A stretch of DNA of 64,000 nt, from positions 1-64,000 of the forward strand of contig CAYPOI010000002.1 of the NCBI GenBank assembly GCA_964412365.1, written 5' to 3'. Positions 1 to 8,886 of this stretch are shown piece by piece. A program made the translations under genes and the position numbers. This stretch comes from CAMTWZ01 sp964412365 (lineage in GTDB: Bacteria > Bacteroidota > Rhodothermia > Balneolales > HLUCCA01). The number at the start of each line of letters is the position of its first letter. Position 1 is the stretch's first letter. The notes under the pieces are model-generated. The model made no database searches, was not told where the DNA came from, and saw nothing but the letters and a program-made list of their open reading frames with translations.

Positions 1-132
1 ATCAATCGCGGCGTCGAACTTCAGAGCGAAGTGGCCGACCATGAACGCGCTATCATCCTAGATCAGGTGACGAATGGCCTGGCGGTGCGGATGGCGGTGT
101 TGTATCTGTTGAGCGGTGGGATGAGGGTGTAA
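1..132 (+). CDS. C-terminal end of an unidentified protein (partial)
   Basis: An open frame enters from the left edge and ends at a TAA at 130-132, giving 43 residues ending in LYLLSGGMRV. I do not recognise the family. It would be convergent with the glycosyltransferase that ends at 146, leaving only 13 bp between the two stops, which is plausible spacing for a convergent pair. The alternative is that this is a chance open frame, since the opposite strand is also partly open here. Low confidence. Confidence 0.3.
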   Translation: MNRGVELQSEVADHERAIILDQVTNGLAVRMAVLYLLSGGMRV

Positions 133-145
133 GGGATCCGTCTCT

Positions 146-1234
146 TCAGGACGAATGCTTCCCCAGTTCCGACTCGAACATCCGTGTGCTCGTTTCCCAA
201 TCGTATTGATGCAGTCGCTGTATAGCGGCGGTGTTTAATCGGTTTCGAAGTTGTGGATCCCGTATCAATCGCAAAAGATTGATTGCCATTTCGCCCGGAT
301 GTTTCACTTTTGAAACCAATGCGGTTACCTCATGCGTGGCAAGCTCGGAATAACCTCCGATATCGCTTGCGCAGATTGCCGCGCCACATAAGGAGGCTTC
401 GCATGGAGGTAGTGCCCATCCCTCCAACCAGCTTGCCGCTAAAAATACAGACGATTCATTGAAAAGTCGTCTGAGTGTGACCCTATCTGGTTCCTGATGG
501 TATGTCACCCAATCGGGCAGATTTGCAGGTTGCGCGAACGCGCCAAAAACCAGCAATTGAATATCCGGAATGTCCTTTCTTGCTTCCAAAACCGCATTGA
601 ACGCATCTTCAAATCCTTTTTTTGGATCGGGATGGTATAATGTCATTACGGTGGTAGGCTTCCGCTCTGACAACGGAATGTCCAATCCGAATTCATTCAA
701 ATCATATCCGTTAGGGATTTTGACTATCGGGTGGTCGCAGCCGCTATTCTTGATTTCTTGAATGATCCAATCGGCGATGGCAATTTTATGCAATGGAAGA
801 TTCCATGTTTTGCAGACTCGTTCAGCGAATGCATCGTCGAACAAGGATTCCACACTTTGTAGGAAATAGTATTTCCGACCTTTGCTTTCGGGTAAAACAG
901 CAATCCACTCTGCAGTTTGCCAAGCTGTGGCTACGATCGCGTCGGCCGTGGGGAAAGCATCATTAGAAGGTCTGAACGTCGCGTGAATGTGAATATCTTT
1001 GTGCAGTGGGAACCAATTGGGGCGATATGTACCGCGCAAACCGAAATACATGAGTCGGTTCAAGATCCATGAACGTAGTCGCAATTCCAGGCTTGGTCCG
1101 GGGTAGGTGGCCAATACATGAACGATATGAATCGTATGTCCCAGGGCATGGAGCCTGTTCGCATATTCGTATACAATCCGAAATCCTCCCATCGGAATAT
1201 TCGCAGCGCGGGGAAGGACAAAAGTGATTGTCAT
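146..1234 (-). CDS. GT4-family (group 1) glycosyltransferase
   Basis: A 362-residue protein with a GT-B layout. The N-terminal half begins MTITFVLPRAANIPMGGFR, a nucleotide-fold start with the glycine-rich loop seen in GT4 enzymes. The C-terminal half holds the donor-binding E-x7-E motif (EGWALPPCE, about residue 271) followed by SLCGAAICASDIGG. It probably transfers a sugar from a nucleotide-sugar donor onto the lipid-linked repeat unit at the cytoplasmic face of the membrane. It is the last gene of the leftward polysaccharide operon, and its ATG overlaps the stop of the flippase gene by 4 bp (ATGA). Donor and acceptor cannot be read from the sequence. Confidence 0.88.
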   Translation of the reverse strand: MTITFVLPRAANIPMGGFRIVYEYANRLHALGHTIHIVHVLATYPGPSLELRLRSWILNRLMYFGLRGTYRPNWFPLHKDIHIHATFRPSNDAFPTADAIVATAWQTAEWIAVLPESKGRKYYFLQSVESLFDDAFAERVCKTWNLPLHKIAIADWIIQEIKNSGCDHPIVKIPNGYDLNEFGLDIPLSERKPTTVMTLYHPDPKKGFEDAFNAVLEARKDIPDIQLLVFGAFAQPANLPDWVTYHQEPDRVTLRRLFNESSVFLAASWLEGWALPPCEASLCGAAICASDIGGYSELATHEVTALVSKVKHPGEMAINLLRLIRDPQLRNRLNTAAIQRLHQYDWETSTRMFESELGKHSS

Positions 1235-2481
1235 TTGAATTGGATTTTGTGTCCCAGTTTGTGACTTTCTCTGATGAATAAAATCAGAAGGAAAATTTCA
1301 GCGACCAAGAAATTCACTGCGGCACCAAGTTCATAGAAAAATGGGATCAAGAGGATACTTCCAAGAAATGCGATAAGCGAGGTCTTGGCCAATGACATCA
1401 TCATTTGGCGGTCTGCTCCTACGCTAAGTAAAATTTGTGTCCCATAGATGTTATCCAGGAATACAGAGAGTGGTAAAATTGACATGACTCGTATCAACAA
1501 AACGATGATCGCGTCGTCTTGACCCACCATCAGAAAGACGATGTGGGGCGAAAGAATGAAAACGGAGACTGAAACCAGTGCCATGAACAAGCCACCATAC
1601 AGGAAAATTCGTTTTAAAAAAAGTAGCGCCTCCTGTGTTCCTTTCACAAACAATTGATTGACATGCGGATAGATACTAACACTTATAGGGATGGATAATC
1701 CGATTGCAGCCTTAATCAGTCGTTCTGCGACACCATATCTGCCAACGGCTTCAAATGATCCGAAAAAGCTCAATATCAGAACATTCGTATTGAGAAAAAA
1801 AGTAGTGGATATTTGAGATAAGAACACATGCCATCCACTCTCAAGTTGAAATCTAAAATCATGATAACTGGGAATTTTCCATGTAAAGGAATGGAAACGT
1901 TTCATGACCAAAATGGCGAACAATCCGATGGCGAGACCTGAGCCAGATTGCAGGAAAATGGCTACGACAATATCACCCGGATCTTGAACAAAATAAAAGA
2001 GAAGGATTAAAAATGCGACACGACCAATAAGCGTTAATATGGTGATCCATTCAAGTTTTTGAATTCCTTGAAAAAACCAGGTTGGAAATAGAATGGTTCC
2101 AAGAATGGCAGATGAAGCGGCAAACAGTTCCAACCGGTATAATGCCGCAAACGGTATCAGTAAGGTTGCGATGGCGAGTATAAGAAACGAAGCAAGCCCG
2201 AGACAGAGTTTAACTGCTTAAACATTTGAAATGATATCTGAAATATCTGAATTCGTTGCCAATCGAACGGAAATGGCTTTCGTCGCAGATAAATTGAAGC
2301 CATAATCCGTCACAAGGGTAAAATAAAAGATGACGGATTGAACCATGACGAGCAAGCCATAACCTTCGATTCCGAGCACACGAGTCAGATAAGGCAAAGA
2401 AAGTAGAGGAATCAAGTATAAGGAGCCTTGCAAAACGGCCAGTGAAAGCAGGTTCCTCACCCATCCTTTATTTATTCCCAT
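1231..2481 (-). pseudogene. Wzx-like flippase interrupted by an in-frame TAA
   Basis: Reading leftward from ATG at 2481, 87 residues show the classic start of a MOP-superfamily polysaccharide flippase (PLLSLPYLTRVLGIEGYG, first two membrane segments). The frame then meets TAA at 2218-2220. The same frame continues without a shift for 29 more hydrophobic codons and joins the 300-residue remainder, giving about 417 codons, the normal length for this family. The residues after the stop (AVKLCLGLASFLILAIA) are the expected next membrane helix. A single base change from TTA (Leu) to TAA would explain it. The product would have moved undecaprenyl-linked repeat units across the inner membrane. A second, intact flippase lies at 8864-10276. 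Re-initiation inside the second part or a sequencing error remain possible. Confidence 0.82.
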
Positions 2482-2550
2482 GCTTTCAATATATGGTAGA
2501 CACTTGGTTTAGTTCGATGTCCGCTTGTAGCATGTTTTGGTGTTTCAGAA

Positions 2551-3330
2551 TCAACCGGGCTTGCGGAAATGGAACATCCCACATCCGAACGTCATGGAAT
2601 CCATGAATTCGATGACGGGTTTTTCAATAACGGTGATCTGATCGGTGATGCAGGCGTGATCCACTAACTCCAAACCTTCGAAGTATTGAAGGATTTGAGT
2701 GGCCGAATGAACCCGATGGGCATTGAAGCAAATCCTGGGTTTTCCGATCGGAAGCGAGAAATAGATGCTTCCACCTGGTTTCAGAACGCGCTTCAATTCT
2801 TGTATGGCGTTGATGCTGCCCATCGGATCGATGGGATCTCCATAACGGCCCAACCCGATGTGCTCGGTCACATGCAAGCAGGAAAGCGAGGGAATGCTGT
2901 CGGATGGATATGGCATATCCAAAATCGATCCTTTCACGCAGGTGAAGTTTGGCAGATCGACGATGATGGGACGGATATCCACAAACGTCACCTTCTTCAA
3001 GGTGCTCAGCAAGCTTACCACATCCAGTCCCGATCCCACATCCACATGGGCCTCATGTTCCGAATGTGCGATGCGTCGGAACATCCACGTGTTCATATAA
3101 AAGTAGTGGGAATCGAAGGGGGCGACATCCACCTTATCCGTCAGTATCGGATATGAATCACGAAACCGTAACGGCATATCGGTGCCCATCGACCGGAATC
3201 GGAAATAATCGCGGGTGTACCAGAAATACCCTTTCACCGCATGAAAAAAGCGGATCGGGTCGAAAATCGGGCTGATCCAGCGATAAGCCAGATATGCGAT
3301 ATTCTTGATGGGGGAGTTGAAGGTTCTCAT
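2551..3330 (-). CDS. DUF268-like SAM-dependent methyltransferase
   Basis: A 259-residue protein with a class I methyltransferase core: the SAM-binding loop VDVGSGLDVVSLL (about residues 95-107), an acidic strand end (VTFVDIRP), and ELKRVLKPGGSIYFSLPIG, the usual motif after the active-site strand. The overall pattern, including the N-terminal extension and the HRVHSA segment, resembles DUF268 proteins found in polysaccharide loci. It may methylate a sugar of the repeat unit. Its ATG overlaps the stop of gmd by 4 bp (3327-3330), so the two are probably co-transcribed. The substrate is unknown. Confidence 0.75.
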   Translation of the reverse strand: MRTFNSPIKNIAYLAYRWISPIFDPIRFFHAVKGYFWYTRDYFRFRSMGTDMPLRFRDSYPILTDKVDVAPFDSHYFYMNTWMFRRIAHSEHEAHVDVGSGLDVVSLLSTLKKVTFVDIRPIIVDLPNFTCVKGSILDMPYPSDSIPSLSCLHVTEHIGLGRYGDPIDPMGSINAIQELKRVLKPGGSIYFSLPIGKPRICFNAHRVHSATQILQYFEGLELVDHACITDQITVIEKPVIEFMDSMTFGCGMFHFRKPG

Positions 3331-4367
3331 GCTGGATTCGATTTCATATCAGATAACGTCATTTCGGTGATCAGCTCTTCGAAGGTGTGGGTCGGCTCCC
3401 ATCCCAATAGGGTTTTCGCTTTCGTGGCATCGCCGATCAACAGATCCACTTCGGCCGGACGAAAGTACTTCGGGTCCACTTCAATCAACACATCACCGGT
3501 TTTTTTGGAAATGCCTTTTTCGTCTACTCCGCTGCCTGTCCATTCCAGCGGGATGCCGGCTGTGGTGAACGCGATGTCGCACATATGCCGGACGCTGTTC
3601 GTCACTCCGGTCGCCAGCACGAAATCATCGGGTTGGTCATGCTGCATCATCCGCCACATGCCTTCGACATAATCTTTGGCATGTCCCCAATCGCGCTTGG
3701 CATCGAGGTTCCCGAGGAAGAGCTTGGTTTCGAGCCCGGCCGCGATGCGTGCCGCGGCTCGAGTCACCTTTCTGGTCACGAAGGTCTCGCCACGGATCGG
3801 AGATTCGTGATTGAACAGGATTCCGTTACACGTGAACATCCCATAGGCTTCACGATAGTTCACGGTGATCCAATAGGCATACAATTTGGCCACTCCATAG
3901 GGCGAGCGCGGGTAGAACGGCGTGGTTTCCTTCTGCGGAATCTCCTGCACCAAGCCATACAATTCGCTGGTGGAGGCTTGATAAAACTTGGTTTTTTCGG
4001 TCAATCCAAGAATCCGGATCGCTTCGAGAAGGCGCAAGGTTCCGATGCCATCGGCATTGGCCGTGTATTCCGGCGTTTCGAAGGAAACCATCACATGGCT
4101 CTGAGCCGCCAAGTTATAGATCTCATCGGGTTGCGTGTCTTGAATGATGCGGATCAAGTTCGTGGAATCGGTGAGGTCGCCATAATGCATGAAAAACGGC
4201 AATCCCTTGAAATGGGGATCCGTGTACAGATGATCCACTCGTTGCGTGTTGAAGGAGCTCGCACGACGCTTGATTCCATGCACCGTATAGCCTTTGTTCA
4301 ATAGCAGTTCGGCCAAGTAAGCGCCGTCTTGACCCGTGATCCCCGTGATAAGTGCGGTTTTACCCAT
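3327..4367 (-). CDS. gmd: GDP-mannose 4,6-dehydratase
   Basis: A 346-residue extended short-chain dehydrogenase. It begins with the NADP-binding loop ALITGITGQDGAYLAELLL and carries the catalytic YGVAK (Y-x3-K) motif in SPYGVAKLYAYW, together with the family stretch FNHESPIRGETFVTRKVTRA. Length matches the family. It converts GDP-D-mannose to GDP-4-keto-6-deoxymannose, the first step towards GDP-L-fucose. Its start overlaps the end of fcl by 8 bp, so both enzymes of the pathway are made together. The polymer made here is therefore likely to contain fucose or a related 6-deoxyhexose. Confidence 0.96.
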   Translation of the reverse strand: MGKTALITGITGQDGAYLAELLLNKGYTVHGIKRRASSFNTQRVDHLYTDPHFKGLPFFMHYGDLTDSTNLIRIIQDTQPDEIYNLAAQSHVMVSFETPEYTANADGIGTLRLLEAIRILGLTEKTKFYQASTSELYGLVQEIPQKETTPFYPRSPYGVAKLYAYWITVNYREAYGMFTCNGILFNHESPIRGETFVTRKVTRAAARIAAGLETKLFLGNLDAKRDWGHAKDYVEGMWRMMQHDQPDDFVLATGVTNSVRHMCDIAFTTAGIPLEWTGSGVDEKGISKKTGDVLIEVDPKYFRPAEVDLLIGDATKAKTLLGWEPTHTFEELITEMTLSDMKSNPA

Positions 4368-5307
4368 GGATTTTGACTTCCTTCATGTCGGTCTGATGCG
4401 TTTTGAACCACTCGTAGGTGTCGCGGATCCCATCGTTCAGCTTAATCTCCGCTGACCACCCCAAGGCTTTCAGGCGGTCCACATTCATCAGTTTACGAGG
4501 GGTGCCATCGGGCTTCGACGCATCCCATTCAATGGTTCCGGAAAATCCGGTGATGCGGGCGATGGTTTCGGCCAACTCGCAGATGGTCAGATCCGTCCCG
4601 GTTCCCACATTGTATAAGGTTTCGGGAAGGTCGCGACTCATGGCAAATTCCACCGCCGCGGCTAAATCATCCACATGAAGGAATTCCCTCATCGGCGATC
4701 CGCTTCCCCATAAGGTGACATTTCCATCAGGTAAGGCATCATGGAATTTCCGGATCATGGCTGGCATCACATGACTCGTTCCGAGATCGAAATTATCATA
4801 CGGGCCATATAAGTTGGTCGGCATCAGGCTCACATACTTCCGACCATATTGTTTGCGAAGCGCCTCGATCATCTTCACACCGGCGATTTTTGCGATGGCA
4901 TACCATTCATTCGTCGGTTCCAGCGGACCGGTCAGCAAACTGTCTTCGGTTAGTGGCTGTGACGCGAGTTTTGGGTAGATGCAGGAGCTTCCCAAAAAAA
5001 TCACTTGCTCCACATCCTGCTCATGAGACGCTTGGATGAGGTTCGTTTCAATGGCCAGATTCTCATACAAGAAATTCCACGGATAGGTGGCATTCGCCAT
5101 GATTCCACCGACTCGAGCCGCCGCGATGATCACCACATCCGGACGATTCGCCGCGATCCATTCCCGAGTGGCACGTTGGTCCGTGAGATCCAATTCCGCT
5201 CGGGATGCGGTCAATACATGCGTGTAGCCTTGTGCTCGGAAACGGCGTTCGATGGCTGAACCCACCATCCCGCGCGAACCTGCTATGAATATGCGTCTGT
5301 CTTTCAT
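4360..5307 (-). CDS. fcl: GDP-L-fucose synthase
   Basis: A 315-residue short-chain dehydrogenase with the NADP loop IFIAGSRGMVGSAI at the N-terminus, the motif LGSSCIYPK, and the catalytic EWYAIAKIAG (Y-x3-K). It performs 3,5-epimerisation and 4-reduction of GDP-4-keto-6-deoxymannose to GDP-L-fucose in the cytoplasm. It precedes gmd in the leftward operon and overlaps the stop of the upstream glycosyltransferase by 4 bp (5304-5307). Confidence 0.96.
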   Translation of the reverse strand: MKDRRIFIAGSRGMVGSAIERRFRAQGYTHVLTASRAELDLTDQRATREWIAANRPDVVIIAAARVGGIMANATYPWNFLYENLAIETNLIQASHEQDVEQVIFLGSSCIYPKLASQPLTEDSLLTGPLEPTNEWYAIAKIAGVKMIEALRKQYGRKYVSLMPTNLYGPYDNFDLGTSHVMPAMIRKFHDALPDGNVTLWGSGSPMREFLHVDDLAAAVEFAMSRDLPETLYNVGTGTDLTICELAETIARITGFSGTIEWDASKPDGTPRKLMNVDRLKALGWSAEIKLNDGIRDTYEWFKTHQTDMKEVKIHG

Positions 5308-6437
5308 AAGGGCTCAAAGATGCGATGATTCTCGGTCAATTCCCGCAGAATTTTAGGCCAGGTGAAGTCATTCTTCACCAATCGGATGGCTCGGAGAACC
5401 GATGAGTTGTCGTGATCGGGATTCAAAAGGTGAAGCAGCAGCGTAGATAAACTCCTTGTTTCGAAATCGAACGCATACCCGATGCCGAACCGCTTCACCA
5501 AATCGCCGCGCTCGCCGAAATCGCTCACGATGGGGATGCACTCGTATTGAAGCGCATCAATCAGTGGTCCGCTGTTGCTCTTGTTGTACGCCTTGTATGG
5601 AATGAAAATGTATTCGGATCGGGAGAAAAACGTGGCCCATTCCTCATCCGGAATGAATCGAAGATGGGTCTCGACTCGGTGTTCCGGGATTCCTGCATCT
5701 CGAATCATGGTATGGATTTGTTCGGCGGTATAATCGAATGGTCGACCCGCGATGATCAGCCTCCATTCCGATTCCAAATGCTTCGCCAAGCTGGCCAAGA
5801 CCAGTTCCAAATTCTTGTCATTCCGGATGATGCCCGCAAACAAAAACGTCCTTGGTTCTTTAGGCGTCGTCATGTTGCCGGGTGTCGTTCCCCAAGTGGA
5901 TGCGACCACCGTCGGTGCTCCGATGCCCGTGTACTGCTCTAGCGCTTCGGCGATGTACGCCCCATTGGCGATGATGCGGACATTCGGTCTCGCCAACAGT
6001 CTTCTGAACAGAACTTTTGTGAGTTTGCGATACAAATGGAGTACCAATGAATCGGATCGATCCACCTCGAAATTTCCCGCGTGCTGATGCAGGACAATGG
6101 ATATCGTTCTGACTTTTCTCGGATTCATCCACATCGCGACAGATAACGCCACGATCTCGAAATCTTGGATGTATATCACCGGAATCTTCCGGTCGGATGC
6201 GAGTCGAAATGCTTGTGAGAATCCTCGGATGGTGCCCAGAATGCGCGTGAACTTGCCTTTTGCCGAATTCACGAAGTAGTCGGTGTCGGGTTTGCTTTCC
6301 GGTTCGGCAGAATAACCGACCAACCCCGTGACCTCATACCCCGATTCAATAAGATGCGCGCGCCACAAGTCGAAGAAGAATCGGAAATGTCCGATCACAT
6401 CGGCATAGGGCTGAAAAAGAAGGATGTTGCGACTCAT
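5304..6437 (-). CDS. GT4-like glycosyltransferase
   Basis: Translation from the ATG at 6437 gives MSRNILLFQPYADVIGHFRF and 377 residues. This start overlaps the upstream stop as ATGA (6434-6437), which fits the tight packing here better than a longer in-frame extension to 6488. The protein has a GT-B pattern: FLFAGIIRNDKNLELVLASL (start of the donor domain), then IAGRPFD and SNSGPLIDALQYECIPIVSD near the C-terminus. It lacks a perfect E-x7-E motif, so the exact GT family is uncertain. Its last codons (ELTENHRIF) are echoed by a remnant upstream of the next gene at 7667-7716. Confidence 0.8.
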   Translation of the reverse strand: MSRNILLFQPYADVIGHFRFFFDLWRAHLIESGYEVTGLVGYSAEPESKPDTDYFVNSAKGKFTRILGTIRGFSQAFRLASDRKIPVIYIQDFEIVALSVAMWMNPRKVRTISIVLHQHAGNFEVDRSDSLVLHLYRKLTKVLFRRLLARPNVRIIANGAYIAEALEQYTGIGAPTVVASTWGTTPGNMTTPKEPRTFLFAGIIRNDKNLELVLASLAKHLESEWRLIIAGRPFDYTAEQIHTMIRDAGIPEHRVETHLRFIPDEEWATFFSRSEYIFIPYKAYNKSNSGPLIDALQYECIPIVSDFGERGDLVKRFGIGYAFDFETRSLSTLLLHLLNPDHDNSSVLRAIRLVKNDFTWPKILRELTENHRIFEPL

Positions 6438-7663
6438 GAGCGCAGGGATCGAATAAAATCGGATAACGTGTTGGCTCGGCTTTTCCAAGTGAAATCGGCT
6501 TTGGCCATGTTCAAGGAGGCATCGGCATAGGATTGGCGCAGGTCCGGCGAATCAAGCAAGGATCGGATGTGATCCGCAAACGCGCCAGGTTCGTTTGCGA
6601 CTGATAGATGGACGCCGGATTCTACCGCGATGCCTTCCGCGCCAAATGGGGTCGTGACGATCGGGATGCCGCTGGCCATGGCCTCCACGATTTTGATTTT
6701 CACACCGCCACCGCTCAGCAATGGCGCGATAAACACAGCTGAAGATTGACGAAAGGGCTCGGTTTCAGGCACGAACCCATGCAATATGATCTTCGGATCG
6801 GCTTTGAGCGCGGTTTCGAGCTCGCTCGGGAGTCCGCCGCCTACGATGTCGAGTGTGACATCGGGGTGACTCTCACGCAGCGATGGCCATATGTTCTGAT
6901 GGAACCACGATAGGCCGATGTGATTGGGAGTCCAAGCCCAGTTCGCGATCGCGAGCAGCGATGGGGTTCTTTCGGAAGCCGGTGTGATGGGATGCGGGAT
7001 GTGGCAACCTGGGGCGATGGTGACGCAGCGCAGGTCGGGGATGTGTTTGCGGAAGGTGTCGGCGTCGGAGTCGGAGATGGCCGTGGTACCGTCGGCACGG
7101 CGCATGGAATCGAGCTCGAAGCGTTTCATGAACGCGGCTTGGCGCCGGTAGAACCATGCGACAAAGGGGTTTCGCGCGGCATCGGCATTGCGTACCAATA
7201 CCTCGAATTCCACATTCGATTCGCGCAAAACAATCGGAGTGTTTGGAAACGCGGCACGGAATCGGGACATGTACGTCGCCGCATGGATGCCTTCAATCAG
7301 GATCGCATCAAACACTCGTCCTTCGAGTTGCTTCAGCAATTGAGATAGGGGTTCATCCCGCATCCGATGCTGGACCGAGATCGGTTGACGTGTGAGGATG
7401 GATCGAATCGCTGCCCAGGGTGAATACGGTTTGAACAATCCATCCGTGGTGATGTGGGTGGCGAAGGTGGCGATATCGTCTGGATCTTGTGGATGAAACC
7501 GAGATGAAAACGTGGCCATGGTAATGGTATGGCCCGCATCCGCCAATGAACGAATCGTACGGTATACATAAATGGCCCCGCCATCGGTAGGTGGGGACGG
7601 AATTCGTGGGACAAAGACGAGCAAGTCCAACGCAGAATCAGGTGCGGTGCGATCATTCATCAA
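6434..7663 (-). CDS. GT4-family glycosyltransferase
   Basis: A 409-residue GT-B glycosyltransferase. The N-terminal domain opens with LLVFVPRIPSPPTDGGAIYV (acceptor-side glycine-rich loop) and the C-terminal domain has LLSGGGVKIKIVEAMASGIPIV, a good match to GT4 donor-binding sites. Two ATG codons are adjacent at the start (7663 and 7660); either could be used. It is the first gene of the leftward block that includes fcl and gmd. The 164-bp spacer upstream separates it from the rightward GT2 gene and must contain the promoters of both. Confidence 0.87.
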   Translation of the reverse strand: MMNDRTAPDSALDLLVFVPRIPSPPTDGGAIYVYRTIRSLADAGHTITMATFSSRFHPQDPDDIATFATHITTDGLFKPYSPWAAIRSILTRQPISVQHRMRDEPLSQLLKQLEGRVFDAILIEGIHAATYMSRFRAAFPNTPIVLRESNVEFEVLVRNADAARNPFVAWFYRRQAAFMKRFELDSMRRADGTTAISDSDADTFRKHIPDLRCVTIAPGCHIPHPITPASERTPSLLAIANWAWTPNHIGLSWFHQNIWPSLRESHPDVTLDIVGGGLPSELETALKADPKIILHGFVPETEPFRQSSAVFIAPLLSGGGVKIKIVEAMASGIPIVTTPFGAEGIAVESGVHLSVANEPGAFADHIRSLLDSPDLRQSYADASLNMAKADFTWKSRANTLSDFIRSLRS

Positions 7664-7666
7664 GTG

Positions 7667-7716
7667 TCAAAGATGCGACGAATACGGGTCAATTCCATGT
7701 GCTTTATTGGTTATTG
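7667..7716 (-). pseudogene. Remnant of a glycosyltransferase C-terminus
   Basis: In the spacer before the GT gene, the minus strand reads MELTRIRRIFDT then TGA. This resembles the end of the neighbouring glycosyltransferase (ELTENHRIFEPL then stop). At DNA level 7667-7696 and 5314-5343 agree at 25 of 30 positions. Upstream of this piece the frame is quickly closed by TAA, so only the tail of a former gene appears to survive. Confidence 0.5.
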
Positions 7717-7827
7717 CAGTCAATATTCGTACCATTTGGAACCGGTTGAGTAGCTAGTAAAGGTGTTTTTCAGACAACTTCCATACACTCACGGAGAGCA
7801 TTTACACATCCACCTTCAACAGTCTAC

Positions 7828-8886
7828 ATGACGTCTGAATCACCACGAGTGTCTGTGATCATACCGGCGCTCAATGAAGCGAATCACATCAGACAGGTTA
7901 TTGATGCGTTCCGAAACGGCACCTATTCGAATGTGATTGAAATTTTGGTGGCGGATGGAGGAAGTACCGATGGCACTCAGCAGATTGTCGGCGACATTCA
8001 ATCAACCGATCCCCGCGTTCAGCTGATTCATAATCCCGATCGGGTTCAATCCGCTGCACTGAACCGGATGATTCCGGTCGCTAAAGGGGATGTGTTGGTA
8101 CGAGCGGATGCCCATTGCATTTATTCCGAGAATTATATTGAGCAATGCGTTCGGGTCATGCGCGAAACCGGATGCGTGAGCGTTGGTGGGGCACAGCGGT
8201 TCGTGGCACAAAATCATGTTCAAACGGGTATCGCACTTGCCGTTCGGACCTTCGTGGGAAGCGGGTATGCCAAATACCGCGATGAAACCTACTCCGGTAC
8301 CGCTGAAACCGTGTTCTTGGGTTGTTTTCGAAAAGACGTGTTCGAAAAAGTGGGTCTCTTTCGGACGGATGTCCACCCGAATGAAGACACCGAAATGAAT
8401 TTGCGGATCTTGAACGCGTTTCCGGATGGGATTTATGTGAGCGAATCCATCCGTGTATGGTATTTCTCTCGTTCGTCTCTGTCCGCTTTATGGAAGCAAT
8501 ACTACAAGTACGGTGAAGGGGTCGTCAAAACAGGACTCATCCATGGGATTCCACACGGTCGCCGTGCGTCGATTCCATTCAAATGCCTAGCAATCACCAT
8601 TCTTGGGACATTGTTCGAGTGGCTTGTTTTTGGAACGGCCTATTTTGTGTCGATTGCGATACCGATGCTGTTCGCCATCATCCTTGTTTCGAGCATTCAG
8701 ATTGTGATCAAAACGAGAACTATTTTTGACACCGACATCTGGAAGTCAGAAACACCCAGTCCAAGGGTGGTCTCGCGAGTGTTTTGGACGGCCACCACGG
8801 CTATCGTATTGAACACGGCTCATGCGATCGGATTCGCATCGAAATGGATGTCACAACGGTTCGTCAAGAACGGATTGAAGAGATGA
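7828..8886 (+). CDS. ExoA-like GT2-family glycosyltransferase
   Basis: A 352-residue GT-A enzyme. The N-terminus has PRVSVIIPALNEANHI and ILVADGGSTDGTQQIV, the nucleotide-sugar binding start of family GT2. An aspartate motif (VRADAHCIY, about residue 92) and PNEDTEMNLRI (about residue 185) complete the active site. Two membrane helices lie near residues 250-295 (LGTLFEWLVFGTAYFVSIAI). The arrangement resembles ExoA of succinoglycan synthesis, which adds a sugar to a lipid-linked intermediate. It is the only rightward gene in the polysaccharide locus, and its 3' end overlaps the flippase 3' end on the other strand by 23 bp. Confidence 0.88.
   Translation: MTSESPRVSVIIPALNEANHIRQVIDAFRNGTYSNVIEILVADGGSTDGTQQIVGDIQSTDPRVQLIHNPDRVQSAALNRMIPVAKGDVLVRADAHCIYSENYIEQCVRVMRETGCVSVGGAQRFVAQNHVQTGIALAVRTFVGSGYAKYRDETYSGTAETVFLGCFRKDVFEKVGLFRTDVHPNEDTEMNLRILNAFPDGIYVSESIRVWYFSRSSLSALWKQYYKYGEGVVKTGLIHGIPHGRRASIPFKCLAITILGTLFEWLVFGTAYFVSIAIPMLFAIILVSSIQIVIKTRTIFDTDIWKSETPSPRVVSRVFWTATTAIVLNTAHAIGFASKWMSQRFVKNGLKR

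Noticed and set aside
3585..4304. 239-codon open frame on the plus strand opposite gmd
   Set aside because: It is the complement of a strongly conserved gene and shows no recognizable domain.
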